Assembly: GCA_022984795.1 (NCBI GenBank)
Contig: JALIHJ010000040.1
Coordinates: 1-64,000 of the forward strand
DNA length: 64,000 nucleotides
Direction of reading: 5' to 3'
From: Fabrea salina
Taxonomy: Eukaryota > Ciliophora > Heterotrichea > Heterotrichida > Fabreidae
In this document: positions 31,201 to 40,743 of the stretch, piece after piece
Layout of the letters: each line of letters opens with the position of its first letter
How positions within the stretch are numbered: the stretch's first letter is position 1
Notes under the pieces: model-generated
What the model was told of the DNA's origin: nothing
Database searches by the model: none
Seen by the model: the letters and a program-made list of their open reading frames with translations, nothing else
Program-made: the position numbers and the translations under genes

Positions 31201-34200
31201 GAACTTGAGGTTTGAAATGGTTTTGAAGTCTCCAATTTTGTCTTTTTCAAGGAAGTAGAAACCTTTGTCTTCAATCAGCTGTCTCACTATTTCCAAAGTA
31301 ATTTGGTCGCCCCACTCGTTCACGTAGGGCATTGAAACGTCGTCAATGAAGACTAGCATGTTCTTGCCACCTGGAGGGCAGTAGTTCTTTCCTGTTTTCT
31401 TTTCAAGGTCAGCGTCAATGGATTCTTGGAACATCTTAGGAAGCGTAGCTGAAGAGAAGTTCAACTTTTTCAAAGCGTAGTTGTCGGGCAGCTTCTGAGT
31501 GTACATCAGAATCGTAGAGGTCTTGGCTGTACCTGGGCCTCCCACAAGAAGCACTTGTTTTTTGTAGTCACTTTCTTGGTCCATCATAAGCACTGTATGA
31601 ATGAGGTACTCTGCTCGGGTGGAGTCCATAGTAGGAATCAAAAGACTTGCAAAAGCCATACCAGGTTGTCTTTCCCAAGGGTCTGCTTGCCACTTAACCC
31701 AGTTCTTTTTGGACTTGTCAAACTTGTACTCAAAAACGGTTTCGTCTGACTGCACTGAAGGCAAAGGAGCACGGAAACTTGCTAGCAGTTGGTGGTACCT
31801 AACTCTATCTTCAGGTTCAAACATAGCTCCAATACTCCAACTCAAGGCGTAAACAAAAATCTTTTCGTACTGTTCTGAGCTTAGTTCTCCGTCGTTGTAC
31901 TGGTCCAAAAGAGCTGTTAACAGAGTCAGCAAGTTCGAAATCTGCACAGTGCGGTTCAAGTTCATCACTGGAGAAAAGTTTCCTGACTTGTAGAGTTTGT
32001 CGAAGAGTTCGTTTTCTTTAAAGTACTTTTCACAGATAGTTTTGATTTGGCCTGACTCCTCAGGTTTTTGCTTGGCATTTCCTATTTGGGAAGAAGCTCT
32101 TCTTTGAATCCAGCCTTGAAGCACAGGCTCCCAGCCTAGGTCTTCTTCGTCCAAAAACACAATTCCGCACCTGGAGACAGTTGCTGGAGAGGCGTTTCTC
32201 AGGTTTTCAACCTCAAACACAAGAGACACGTTGTCAGTCATAGGAATTCTGTCGTTGTTGGCAAGAGTTAGTAACTTGGAGTCGTCAAGTACACTGTTGA
32301 GACTTTCAATCCAAATAGTGTCTACAGGTCCATCGCAAGTAAGCCAAGTGTTGTATTTGTTGTTGCGGTTGTTGTACTTCTGCCACAGTTTACTAAAGAC
32401 GCCTGGGACCCACTCGTCACTAGGCGGGAGTTTTCTTCCGTAGAGTTCTTCTGCAGTAACGGACTTAGGGTTGAGTTTAATAATCTTGTGCTGAATCACC
32501 ACTTCACTGAGGACATCCACAAGCAGTCTTAGCAAAGTGGACTTTCCAGAACCAGTAGGTCCTACCACCATGAATCCGTGGCGCACCAAAGAAGTTTCGT
32601 AGACCTGGATGATTTTAGAGAACCAACTGGGGTGGTTGATGAGTTCTTTCCTCTTGATCATTTCTTTAATTCCAGCTTCCACTGCTCCGTGGGAAAGTTT
32701 GGGAGGTTCAGGTTGTTCTGGGAAGATGTCTCTCAGCAATTGCAAAAACAAAGGCACGTCGTCTGAAACCAGTTTACTCAGGTTCATGTCCCTCAGACTC
32801 CTCATGAGAAGCATTCCTTCGTCAGAGTCCCTTTCGTTTCTTTTGGTGTTCCCTGCAGTCCTCAGCACTGAAAGAATGTTTCTCAAACCGAAGTCGTAAT
32901 GTCTTTGTTTGGACAGTTGCTCTTCACACAACGCGTAGAGCACCGTGAACTTCTTAGCCAGCACGTCGTAACTGTCGTAACCCTGAGCTGCAAGTTTGAC
33001 CCTCACAATCACAATTCTGTTGGGAACCATCATAGCAACCCCTCTGAAGAGGACCTTCATGTTTTCAGGAAGTTCTTGGCGTCCAGCGTAGCCAGGGTTC
33101 ATAGTGATGAAGTAAGCCACACTAGGCGTTAAGGGAATGGCTTGGGTTTCTCCTGGGAAAGTGCAAGTTTTTTCGCGGCTCTTTTTGGAAGTCGTGATCG
33201 CAGCTATTTGCATTGCCACCACACTCAGTACTTCTAAGTAAATTCTGTTGAACTCGTCAAAGCAGCCCCAGAACCCAGACTGGCAAAGTCCCTTGAAAAT
33301 GGCAGCCATGTCTTTGTACCTGTGCTCAGTTGAGCAGTTGGTTACTATGACGAACACACCAATGGTGTTTCCCATGTCTTTGACGGTTTCTGTTTTTCCA
33401 GTTCCAGCAGGTCCAGCAGGAGATCCTCCGTAGTGCATTCCTAAAGCCTGGGCCAAAGTGATGTAGCATCTGTCTGTCAAGGGAGTAATTGCAAGTCTGT
33501 CCTTCACTCCTAGATACTCGTACTGGTACTCAAATTCTTGGTCTGTCACACACACGTTCAAAGTGTCGTTTCTCCAGTACTGTCTTGTGCGCTTTTGCCA
33601 TTCAAAGTTGTTTGCAGACCCAGACTTAGAACTAGCGTCTTTTCCAAGATTAGCTACTAGCTCGTCCAAAACGTCTCTTTGGTACACATGCACTGTCACT
33701 AAAGTGGTGACTTTGAGGCGGTCCATTTTAGTAAGGGACTCGCTCAGACACAAGTCTCTGATGACTTGCCAGATTTCAGTTAGGAGGTTCCTTTTGCTTT
33801 CAGCAACCTTTTTGTCTTTGGCTTTTTCAAGGCAGTCTTGCACGTGGTAAGTCCACAGCAACTGGAGTCCTACCAAAGAGGCCTGTGCACAGTGTTTGTT
33901 TACAAAGTTCAAGAAAGGCAACTGCATGCAGTCTCTGGAGGCGTTTCTGAGGATTTCTTTCATGGTTTTCTTCATTTCTTCTTCGAGCTTTTTCAGCCAG
34001 TCTTCAATGTTTCCTTCAGCTTTAAGGGGTTCAGTTAACTCAATAGGTTCGTAGTCCGAAGCAATGTTGCTCATCATGTGGGTAATGAGTTTTCTGTCTC
34101 TAGAGTCAAACTTAACTCTGGAAATGGCATCGAACAGGTTTTCTAGGAAAGGCTGGATGGCTGTGGGTTCGGATCCCTGACTAAGGATGCTCAGAAGCAC

Positions 34201-37200
34201 AGGGTCTGACACGAAAAAGAACCTAGCGAACTTGTTTCTTTTGGAGTAAAGGTAGTTATCCAAGGACCTTTGGCAACTGTCAAGTTTTTCCTTGAGACTG
34301 GGGAGGAGGTTCTTGAGCATTTCGTTTTGGCAGCACTGAATGACTTTTTGGTCTTCAACTGCGCGTTCCATGATCTTTCCCCAAGTTTTGTCTGTAGTTA
34401 AGAACAGCCTAGCTTCAGTAGGCATCTGTCTTGAAATGTCTCCAGTAGTAAACACGGGCTCAAGACTCTGCCAACTGATTTGCACCTTCTGCCACAAGTC
34501 TATGGTTTCTGCCACATCTGAAAACAGGTTTAAGTAATGCACTACTTCGTTTTTGAAGGGAGTTACGTGCTTCATGGCGTTCATGGTGGTGAGGTCGTTT
34601 TGGGATTCTTCCAAGTTTTCCAGGATTTCGGTGGTTCTGCTTCCCAGTCTGTACTTGCCTCTGAACTCGTCGAAGTCGAAGATTTCAACTTCCCACTGTT
34701 CCTTGATGCCGTTGAGTTTCTTTTCAATCTTGTCTTGTTTGTCAGCAGACTCCATGATTTCTTCAATTTCTTCTCTGTACTCAAGCAGGTTGATTTCAAG
34801 CAATCTGGACAAGTAAAACACTTCCTCTGAAGAAAAGTTGAGGGACTCTCCTGTCACCTGACTTAGCTCTTCCCAGTGCCTAGTTTTCACTGAGGGTTTG
34901 CTGAGTTCCTTGAGCATAGGCAGTACTTCTGAGAAGTCGTCAATTTCTTTTTTAAGTTCTTTGTAGGCGTCCCACTCTTTCAGTTGTCTGGGAAGGTTCT
35001 TGCAGACAGTTCCGAACTGGTCAATTTGAGTCTTCATTTCGTCAATCTTTTCAACAGCGTCACTCCAAACCATTTCTTTCCAAGAGTTCACGGTGTCAAT
35101 GACTTGGGTGTAGAGGTCGTAAAGCTGAGTAAGTAGTTCTAGTTCCTTTTTGCTTTGTTCCAACTCAGGGTACTGTTGGTGGGGCAGTCCAAACAGTTCT
35201 TCTCCAGCGTGGTTGATTTCATAGTTCCTTTCCCTTACAGAGTACTCTTCTTTGAACCTTCTGAGGCGTTCTACAGCTTCCCTTGGAGCAATTCCAACCA
35301 CCATAGGTCCGTTTTTCTCGTAGTCTTTGCGGAACTCGTCTACGTCTTGGATTAAGAACCTAACAGACTTAATGAGGTCCCTTTTGAAAGAATTTTGGGT
35401 TTGCTGGAGTTCGTTTTGGCGAGTTTCAGCCAGTTCTACAAGGGACTTCCACTTGTTCTTGAGAACGTGTCTTTGGTCTTGCTCATCCTTTTCCATTCCT
35501 GAAGGCAAGTAAGTGTCCAGGATGTTGTACATTTCCATAATGGGTTTAAACTCAAGTTCGATTTCGCCTTCTTTCTGTCTGACTTCTTTAAGAGTTTGCA
35601 TGACGTACCTCAGAGTGTCAATTCCAGTAACGTCTTTGCTGAGCTTAGCTTTGGTTTGGTTGATGTACTCAAAAATGTTGTCAAGGCGACTTCTTGCTTT
35701 TTTGTGGAGGTCCTTTGCAAACACGAACTTCCACTTCTTAACGTGGTCTTTAAGTTCTTCTTTGATTGTTTGGGTTTTAAGTGCCATAGCACCTACTTGG
35801 AACACTTCTTCATGAGTGTCTATTTCTTCCTCTATGCTAGAGTAGTACTTAAGTTTTTCTTCAAAGTCGTCAAGAGCGGGTTCCTTTTTGGAAAAGACTG
35901 CAAGTTCTTTCTCAGGGTTTTTTTCCCAAGTCCAAGAGTACTTAGTGAAGGCGTCCAAGTACTTAGTCACTGTGTTTTTGGTGCCGTGGATACTTCCTGT
36001 AAGTAGCAGTATCACCTTAACGATTTCTTTGTCTTGAGCAATCATGTCGTAGAAAGACTCTTTTTCTTCGTCCTCTGCTTTGTCTTGTTGGTACCAGTTC
36101 ACCACACTTTTGGAACACTTAAGCACTGCAATAGCAGCTCGGTTAATGTGCTCTTGAACGTCTTCAATACTCGGAGTTATTTTCACCTGCACTGACTGTG
36201 GACCTGACTCTAAGTGAACTGAAACTTCAAAGAAAGGAGACAGTTGGGAAGGAATCGACCCGGGTCCTCTGGTTCCGCAAACTCTGTCCTTCATGGCATT
36301 CAGTGAGTTCTTAGTGCAGTGAAGCAAAGCTTGGTACATAGTCCAGTTGTAGTACTTCTTCAAAGTAGTGATTTCGTTTGGATTTATAGGGTCCACGTGC
36401 TGGTCCAGAGGATAAGACTTGATTGTTTCCAGCAAGTCGTCTACAGCTCGTTCCACTTCAATGTTTTTGCTTACAAGGTATTCTGTTTGGGTTTTGGCAG
36501 ACTCGTGTTGGAGTTCCACAAAGTCATCTTGGGTGTAGGTCTTTCCGTGTTCAGGCATCTCTACAAGAACTACTTTGCTGATGGCTTTCAAGTTGTTTTC
36601 AATTCGGTTTTCAATAATGTCGTTTATGCTAATGATGAGTTGTTCTAGTTTTTGCAAGCCAGAGTGGACATGTTGCAAGTAGCCATCGATGTTCATGGAA
36701 GTCCAAGTGAGTGTAACAATACCTGGTCTTAACTTGTAGTCCAAGTCGTCTAAGTGAGGGCCCAGCAAAGGCTTTGTCATGGGGCGAATTTTGCCTAGGA
36801 CTCTTTCGTACTCTTTAAGAAGGTACTCTAACTCGTTGTAGTAGTGCTTGATTTTTTCTTCTTGCAAAAGCACAATGCGTGCACTTTCAGGGATTTCCAC
36901 ACCCATTCTGTCCAAACACTTAGCTTCCCTAATTAACTCGAAAATTTCGTCGTCCAAGTTGACGTAGAGTTTTTTGTCTTCTCCTGGCCAAAGCAAAAGA
37001 GCATGCAGTCCAGTCTTGCTGCGCTCGATTTCGTCGCACCAAGCTCTTAAGTACATGTACTCGAACAGTGTAAGGGTCTGGCCGATTCTGTTGTAAAGAG
37101 TGATGTACTTTTTGTGGTCTTTGGACTTTTTTATTGAGTCAGGGAACTTGTCCATAGGTGCTTGGATTCGGTGGAACAAGTGACGAGCCCACATGATGTT

Positions 37201-39021
37201 TCCAGCTACTGTAGGCATGTTCCTTACCAAAGGAGGTTTGGACTTGTTGTTGTTGTACTGGTTCTTAATTTCTTCCATTTCCATTCCGTAGTTGTGGAAG
37301 ATTATGTTGTACTTGTTGTTTAGTTCTGCTTGCAAACTGCCGCGTTTCAAAATAGTTTCAAACTTCTTGAGAAGGTTAAGCAAGTGGTCAATGCTAGCAA
37401 TCTTTTCAAAGCTCTTGTTGATGTAGCCTTGGAGGGCTTGTTCCAGTTTGCTCACGTCAACGTTGAACTCCACGAACCTTCTGTCGAAGTTGTTGTTGGT
37501 GTAGTCCAGAAGGTCGTGTCTTTGGTTTTTGAAGCTTTCTATGAGGCTGTTGAAGTCTTCAATAAGTTTGTCCATGTCTTCTAGTTTGTGCTTTGCCAGT
37601 GAGTTGAACTGCCGAACTATAGTGAACAAGTCTATTAGTTTTGACAGTCTCCGACAGAACAGGTCAAATTTGCCGAAAATTTGGTTTTTGCTGAAGTCGA
37701 ACTGCCTTCCTTTAGGCATGGCTTGGAGTTTTTCTTTAGTGAGTTCGTACTGGTACTGGTAAGCGTCTCTGAGCTTAATGCAGTCCTGCATAGTTTCAAT
37801 GAGCTCGTCAGGGTCTCTGAGCCAAAGTTTGTCAACAGGCTTGTCTTTGAGAATGGACTTTTTGCAAGTAGTGATCATTTGATTAGTGATTTTCATGAAA
37901 AGCTGAGTCATTTTTTCAGTGGTGTTGTAGTACCTTGCAATGGTGTGGATCATCTTAACTGAGTTCATAAGTGCAGGAAGACTATCAATGATAGTTTGGG
38001 GAGTTCCTGTGTAGAGGGGGTCAATGAACTTTTCAAGCGTAGTTAAGTACTTCACGTTGTCTTTAGCTTCGTTTACAGCTTCAGTGATTTTTATGTCCAC
38101 GTTTTTCCATCGAGTAAGGAGAACAGGGATGTTTTCCTTGGAGCGGCCTTGGTGTTCCCCTCCAGACTTGTTCACTCTGTTTAGTACTTCCCTTACGATT
38201 CTGACTTCTCTAGTGCGGGTTTGTTCACTGATGCTGGTTAGTTTTTGGTTACGTGTTCTCCAGTGTTCGAGTTCAGTGCGGGGTCCTGCGTCATTGCTGT
38301 CCCACTTGTTTTCTGAGCCTTCTTCTACGAACTCTTCGATCTTCTCAGTCCACTCAGCAAGGATTTTTTCGTAAAAAGAAACAAGTGCGTCGTTTTGGGC
38401 GGCTTCAGCTATTTTCTGATCAGTGTTGTCCACCAGGTAATCAGAAGGGAGTTTCCGGAGCTTGATTCCGCCAGTCATGCTTTTAATAGCTTCTTCGAGT
38501 TCTTTGGTGAACTTGTTGAGGCCCGATATTAGTTCGGAGCGCTGTTCGGTTTCGCACTCTCCCCATTCTGAGTCTTTCATTTCATTGACTAAAGGAACAA
38601 ATCCTTGGGACACTATAGTGTCTAGGCTTTGGATAGGGTCTGCGCCAATCTCCCCAAACATAACTTCGTTGTCATTGTAAACTTGAGTGTTGACTGAACT
38701 TCCTTCGGCAGTGTTCCGGAAGAAGAAGCAGGCCTTAGCTTTAATGGGGTAGTTGTCTCCGAAGTTTATAAGGAGCGGAAGGCTGTCGTAGTGCCCGTTG
38801 GTGTACCCGTTCCTGTGTCCGTTGCTGTGCCCGTTCTGGGAATCGAGCGGCTGTCGGTAGACGAGGATTTTAGGCGGGGTAATTCCTTTCAAGAAACTGT
38901 TGAAGTGTTTGTAGTGTTCGTTTTCGCGCAACCAGTCTTCCATTTGAAGTTCATCCTTTTCGAAGCAGTCTGCTAAGCACTGCACCATCCAGAGGTGACG
39001 CTGGTGAAGAGGATTAGACAT
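25246..39021 (-). CDS. Axonemal outer-arm dynein heavy chain, DNAH5/DNAH8 (gamma) type
   Basis: 4,591 residues in one uninterrupted frame, matching human DNAH5 (~4,620). It is the motor of ciliary outer dynein arms. Visible: DHC stem and linker; AAA1 P-loop GPAGTGKTETVKDMG (~1867) with the CFDEFNR Walker B; AAA2 GPTGSGKSTLLRLL (~2154); AAA3 GGPGTAKTSTILMY (~2490); AAA4 GVGGSGKQSLTRLA (~2872); a coiled-coil stalk flanking the microtubule-binding domain (~3070-3440); AAA5/6 and a C-terminal domain with an extended tail. HYDFGLRNILSVLRT and the AAA1 context place it nearest the gamma/DNAH5-8 class; I cannot exclude another two- or three-headed outer-arm class. No stop-containing intron; in-frame 15-nt introns without stops would be invisible. 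The tail is 27 bp from the CHD stop. Confidence 0.95.
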   Translation of the reverse strand: MSNPLHQRHLWMVQCLADCFEKDELQMEDWLRENEHYKHFNSFLKGITPPKILVYRQPLDSQNGHSNGHRNGYTNGHYDSLPLLINFGDNYPIKAKACFFFRNTAEGSSVNTQVYNDNEVMFGEIGADPIQSLDTIVSQGFVPLVNEMKDSEWGECETEQRSELISGLNKFTKELEEAIKSMTGGIKLRKLPSDYLVDNTDQKIAEAAQNDALVSFYEKILAEWTEKIEEFVEEGSENKWDSNDAGPRTELEHWRTRNQKLTSISEQTRTREVRIVREVLNRVNKSGGEHQGRSKENIPVLLTRWKNVDIKITEAVNEAKDNVKYLTTLEKFIDPLYTGTPQTIIDSLPALMNSVKMIHTIARYYNTTEKMTQLFMKITNQMITTCKKSILKDKPVDKLWLRDPDELIETMQDCIKLRDAYQYQYELTKEKLQAMPKGRQFDFSKNQIFGKFDLFCRRLSKLIDLFTIVRQFNSLAKHKLEDMDKLIEDFNSLIESFKNQRHDLLDYTNNNFDRRFVEFNVDVSKLEQALQGYINKSFEKIASIDHLLNLLKKFETILKRGSLQAELNNKYNIIFHNYGMEMEEIKNQYNNNKSKPPLVRNMPTVAGNIMWARHLFHRIQAPMDKFPDSIKKSKDHKKYITLYNRIGQTLTLFEYMYLRAWCDEIERSKTGLHALLLWPGEDKKLYVNLDDEIFELIREAKCLDRMGVEIPESARIVLLQEEKIKHYYNELEYLLKEYERVLGKIRPMTKPLLGPHLDDLDYKLRPGIVTLTWTSMNIDGYLQHVHSGLQKLEQLIISINDIIENRIENNLKAISKVVLVEMPEHGKTYTQDDFVELQHESAKTQTEYLVSKNIEVERAVDDLLETIKSYPLDQHVDPINPNEITTLKKYYNWTMYQALLHCTKNSLNAMKDRVCGTRGPGSIPSQLSPFFEVSVHLESGPQSVQVKITPSIEDVQEHINRAAIAVLKCSKSVVNWYQQDKAEDEEKESFYDMIAQDKEIVKVILLLTGSIHGTKNTVTKYLDAFTKYSWTWEKNPEKELAVFSKKEPALDDFEEKLKYYSSIEEEIDTHEEVFQVGAMALKTQTIKEELKDHVKKWKFVFAKDLHKKARSRLDNIFEYINQTKAKLSKDVTGIDTLRYVMQTLKEVRQKEGEIELEFKPIMEMYNILDTYLPSGMEKDEQDQRHVLKNKWKSLVELAETRQNELQQTQNSFKRDLIKSVRFLIQDVDEFRKDYEKNGPMVVGIAPREAVERLRRFKEEYSVRERNYEINHAGEELFGLPHQQYPELEQSKKELELLTQLYDLYTQVIDTVNSWKEMVWSDAVEKIDEMKTQIDQFGTVCKNLPRQLKEWDAYKELKKEIDDFSEVLPMLKELSKPSVKTRHWEELSQVTGESLNFSSEEVFYLSRLLEINLLEYREEIEEIMESADKQDKIEKKLNGIKEQWEVEIFDFDEFRGKYRLGSRTTEILENLEESQNDLTTMNAMKHVTPFKNEVVHYLNLFSDVAETIDLWQKVQISWQSLEPVFTTGDISRQMPTEARLFLTTDKTWGKIMERAVEDQKVIQCCQNEMLKNLLPSLKEKLDSCQRSLDNYLYSKRNKFARFFFVSDPVLLSILSQGSEPTAIQPFLENLFDAISRVKFDSRDRKLITHMMSNIASDYEPIELTEPLKAEGNIEDWLKKLEEEMKKTMKEILRNASRDCMQLPFLNFVNKHCAQASLVGLQLLWTYHVQDCLEKAKDKKVAESKRNLLTEIWQVIRDLCLSESLTKMDRLKVTTLVTVHVYQRDVLDELVANLGKDASSKSGSANNFEWQKRTRQYWRNDTLNVCVTDQEFEYQYEYLGVKDRLAITPLTDRCYITLAQALGMHYGGSPAGPAGTGKTETVKDMGNTIGVFVIVTNCSTEHRYKDMAAIFKGLCQSGFWGCFDEFNRIYLEVLSVVAMQIAAITTSKKSREKTCTFPGETQAIPLTPSVAYFITMNPGYAGRQELPENMKVLFRGVAMMVPNRIVIVRVKLAAQGYDSYDVLAKKFTVLYALCEEQLSKQRHYDFGLRNILSVLRTAGNTKRNERDSDEGMLLMRSLRDMNLSKLVSDDVPLFLQLLRDIFPEQPEPPKLSHGAVEAGIKEMIKRKELINHPSWFSKIIQVYETSLVRHGFMVVGPTGSGKSTLLRLLVDVLSEVVIQHKIIKLNPKSVTAEELYGRKLPPSDEWVPGVFSKLWQKYNNRNNKYNTWLTCDGPVDTIWIESLNSVLDDSKLLTLANNDRIPMTDNVSLVFEVENLRNASPATVSRCGIVFLDEEDLGWEPVLQGWIQRRASSQIGNAKQKPEESGQIKTICEKYFKENELFDKLYKSGNFSPVMNLNRTVQISNLLTLLTALLDQYNDGELSSEQYEKIFVYALSWSIGAMFEPEDRVRYHQLLASFRAPLPSVQSDETVFEYKFDKSKKNWVKWQADPWERQPGMAFASLLIPTMDSTRAEYLIHTVLMMDQESDYKKQVLLVGGPGTAKTSTILMYTQKLPDNYALKKLNFSSATLPKMFQESIDADLEKKTGKNYCPPGGKNMLVFIDDVSMPYVNEWGDQITLEIVRQLIEDKGFYFLEKDKIGDFKTISNLKFISAMSHPGGGRNDIPNRFKRHYFSFNMVLPSKESVDNIYLTIIKSAFTVKAFGEEVAETANKLTVATIGLWERVKKRYLPTPSQFHYLFNMRELSRVFQGVFEVIKVKEGREVIKSAKNVGKLSPGVFLVGLWKHECERVFEDKLTTNSDKNEFKDILKAITEQNFGSEIEDQIGEGLYFCDFQRKDVFNEEGELVEAAPKVYEAIKSISDIKKKIEKQLERYNENSRGKKMNLVLFDDAIKHLMRISRVIQMDRGSMMLVGVGGSGKQSLTRLAAFIANHQLYQIQLVKGYNTTYLFEDLRNLYTSAGHMGNKTTFIMTDTEIKDETFLEYINSILSTGEVAGLLAKDQREIILADMRNIYGKERSQNEEPSNLELYNFFIDRVRKNLHIVLCFSPVGEKFRERFRKFPAVFNGCNINWFLPWPEEALISVGSSYISEFNIHAESQAKMSLTEHMGKVHKMVNEVCGIYYSRMRRNVYVTPKSYLSFIESYKNVYKNKVDELEVREGRVALGLRKLKEAEEDVKKLQDVLVVERAKIQEADQKTEVMVKNLEVEKAKAKKQADEVAERKNHCEAQAKEIREQKEEANRDLEAALPFLRKAESAAESIKDKDIQEIKINRNPPDMIKIILDGVALLLKINMSNVGYRQFKAGKDFFDFIDDSFSTSTSNMLDSNFLLNIKNFSEYERDNINDETCELLEPYITHEFYTPQRAKTASNAAEGLCVWVKAMVEYHEAAKIVKPKMDFLAVQEQRLTAAESELKAAEDEMAEAQAKVQELEENFNAEMKKKKALEENMNKLKRKTDQANKLITGLADEKERWTEDSKSFADMKKKLIGDVAVSTAFMSYCGPFNAEFRNILMKDYFMSDLNAKEIPVTMNLELTSFLVEKTTVAEWNLQGLPKDDLSTQNGIMVTRASRFPLMIDPQGQAYKWIKSKEGNELTIIMQNARNFLDVVRFSLENGRALLIENIENEVDPEIDPVLEKQIIVRARKSFVTISGQSVEWDNDFKLFMTSRLANPHFSPELAAKATIIDFTVTITGLEQQLLGRVLSKEQRSLEESLQQLLEDITANGKSLEELNKNLLERLTNSDGNLIEDVELIEALNNTKTKAKEVQQKLEEANEKQQDITEKREIYRPVATRGSLLYFAIVEMSLVNWMYNTSLTQFLQKFDISIDTAAKAATPQDRVKNITSKLTYLVYRYVNRGLFEKDKLTFLLMVCLKILLVSGKLTQDDVDLLLKSGKGLDESSIPPNKLNPMIKTPAWKNIIALSRHYYGKDHLCIFSDLPQSMEESKQEWEAFLNNNASEKINVPKYNDTINSEKDIGKFIHFTLIRSLKEDRITVCALDFIEHMLGPEFVAPVTDTVEQIWEESHSRVPVLFLLTAGADPTSSIEELAKRKRKHNIEKVSMGEGQEKIAREAMQNSFFHGNWVILYNCHLGLDFMAQMENILTPEAEIDDDFRLWLTCEPRKEFPIGLLQMAIKVTNEPPKGMKAGLSRTFSTTIDNDFLERHDIDKWRKITYAICFIHSVVIERRKFGPLGWCIPYEFNYSDLEASLTFLDKHIYNAETMSQQPNWEVIRFMVCDIQYGGRITDSKDFELMQAFGNEWIEEKICNPNFCFNESEYRIIDSMDIQVYKDRINNLPSIEKPNIFFLNQNADITFRRMEGNELLTTIQLTQPKESSTGGGKSRDDIINELVQDYLSKLPPDFVEADVREQIKKLSGPKGLEKDKGLKVPLNVFLFQEIMRLEIVIRIVRKTFLDLIEVRAGNVILTPELQSAADSIYDSRIPHQWQYDANGAEISWLSASLGDWFSGLLERFSQLNNWLRDGRPSIFYLGYFFNPQGFLTAVKQEVTRQNRADNWALDDVEEDTMVKDRGDRVKDEKGVLIKGLYLEGAMWKSEKEGGKLDELQGRDTYVPMPSIFVGAKQKDKNARGRGNEDFGSYVCPCYKYKQRTDKYFIFNVKLPSANQNPQVWKLRGVALICQEPIW

Positions 39022-39097
39022 AATTATTATATAACTGCCATTGCTTTTCAGAACTTTACTTAAATAGCTGATTAAATAAAATACAGGTTTAAGACAC

Positions 39098-40666
39098 TTA
39101 GGAGCTTCTTTTATAAAGTAAGACGTACGCTGGTAAATTTACAACTTCTTTGGAAGAGACTTTAGTAACTTTTTCGTCATCAAACTTGTACCAGTTTTTT
39201 CCTCGTTTGCAAAAAGCTTGGTAATGACCAGAGTTTATTTCACCTAAGTGTACACCTACACCAACCAGCTCGTAACACGCCTTTTTAAGTGAGTAAGGGT
39301 CTAGGTCTAGAGTCTTGCGGAACTTGCAGTGGGACTTTGTTTTGTGAGGTTGAGGTACTTGCTTGAACCTTTTGATTTGCACCAGCAAAAAGAAAGGCGG
39401 TCTTGAAATTGAAAACTTTTTAGAGATTTTTGCAGCTGTGTTGCAGTTCTCGCAGTTAGAAGCAGGTGTTATCAGTTCTTCAGAAGTGAAGTTTTCAAAG
39501 CTCCGTTTGAGGGAAGTTTTCATTTCAAGTTGCAAGTCAATGAAGGGTTCTAGTTTAGTTGAAGAAGTCAAGCAGTTGGAGCAAGTGACTTTGCTGCTGA
39601 GTTCTCCGTCGAAAATTTGGTGTGCAATTGGAATTATGTCTGAGAGTTCTGTAGTGATTCTGTTAATGATGAATCTTAAAAATTCAGGAGTGTCATGCTG
39701 CTTGCTTTCTGGAAAGTAAGGGTTGACTAAGTCCCTTATCGGTTTGGTTTTGATTACTCCAGATTTCATTTTGCAAGCTTTCTTTACTAGCTTTGCAAAC
39801 AAATTAGAAGTGGATTTGCCTTTAAACCCTTTTTCTGGCATTTTGGCCAAAAAGTTAACCAATGGTCCTACGGAAAAAAGTAACTGAATCCCTGTGTTCA
39901 TATAGCAGTACAAAGAAGGGTTTTCTAGCCCTATCTTTCCAGTAAGTAAGTTTTCTGACTTAAGTATTCCGTGTGTGGAGTCTTCAGTTTCCATGGGAGT
40001 GCCGTTGGAGGTGGGGTTGGTGCTGTCGGTGTTTCTGCAACTAAGGTCCTCTTCGAGAAAAGGGTCTTGGTCGTCTCCCTCCACTTGGGGTAGTTCTGTG
40101 CACGGCCTCGAAAAAGCAAAACTTAAAGAAATTCCTGTGCTTGTAGACGCAGGACTGCAAGAACGCTCTTTACGAAGAGACTTGGGGAGTTCCAACAAAG
40201 TAGGGTCTTGTCTGTTAGTTTCTTCTCCTGACTCTGCGCGCCTGTGGCAACTTAGAATGCATGTAGGGGACAGTAGAGGAACTTCGGAACCGTGGATGCT
40301 TGCTAAGAACTTCCACTGAGCTTCTGTAAGGGCTCTGTAGTGGTGGCCCATCCTCAAACCTTTTTTGGGTTGGCCTGTTTGGGTTTTTAAAGAAGAAGTA
40401 GTCAGTTTGCCCGGGGGAGGGCCACCGTGTATGTACTTAGCCCAGGCTTTGATCCAAGAAGACTCCACTATGTAAAAAGGAGTTTCTGGGCAGCGTGTTT
40501 CGAGTTCTATCACTTTTTGTTTTTCTTGAAAACGATCTTCTAGGGACATACTTTCGGGGTTTTCCAAAACGGTTTTTGGAGAATTTATGGATTTGTTTTC
40601 TGTAACTTTGTTGCCTTCACAAGTTGGCTGAAGTAGTGAAGACTTTAATCTTTCAAAAAATCCCAT
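39098..40666 (-). CDS. Ubiquitin-specific protease with DUSP domain
   Basis: 522 residues. It removes ubiquitin from substrates. A DUSP domain lies at ~65-135 (WIKAWAKYIHGGPPPGKLTT, then HYRALTEAQWKFLASIHG), followed by a Ser/Thr-rich linker, then the USP fold: Cys box GLENPSLYCYMNTG (catalytic Cys ~254), two CxxC pairs of the zinc ribbon (CSNCLTS; CENCNTA), His box SGHYQAF and WYKFDDEKVTKV. The Cys box is divergent (NPSLYCYMN for NLGNTCYMN), but Cys, Asn and His are present, so it is probably active. DUSP-USP order is that of the USP4/11/15 and USP20/33 groups; no closer call is possible. Confidence 0.92.
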   Translation of the reverse strand: MGFFERLKSSLLQPTCEGNKVTENKSINSPKTVLENPESMSLEDRFQEKQKVIELETRCPETPFYIVESSWIKAWAKYIHGGPPPGKLTTSSLKTQTGQPKKGLRMGHHYRALTEAQWKFLASIHGSEVPLLSPTCILSCHRRAESGEETNRQDPTLLELPKSLRKERSCSPASTSTGISLSFAFSRPCTELPQVEGDDQDPFLEEDLSCRNTDSTNPTSNGTPMETEDSTHGILKSENLLTGKIGLENPSLYCYMNTGIQLLFSVGPLVNFLAKMPEKGFKGKSTSNLFAKLVKKACKMKSGVIKTKPIRDLVNPYFPESKQHDTPEFLRFIINRITTELSDIIPIAHQIFDGELSSKVTCSNCLTSSTKLEPFIDLQLEMKTSLKRSFENFTSEELITPASNCENCNTAAKISKKFSISRPPFFLLVQIKRFKQVPQPHKTKSHCKFRKTLDLDPYSLKKACYELVGVGVHLGEINSGHYQAFCKRGKNWYKFDDEKVTKVSSKEVVNLPAYVLLYKRSS

Positions 40667-40743
40667 GTTATTTATAAAGCTCCTGCCATTTGTTGCTTCC
40701 TAGCACTAATCAAATTAATAATGACTGTTTTAAAAGAGTTAGC

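Noticed and set aside
25261-38976. Dozens of plus-strand ORFs up to 232 aa (e.g. 26654-27352) opposite the dynein gene
   Set aside because: They are antisense shadows of a 4,591-residue gene with full motif coverage; none has domain-like sequence of its own.
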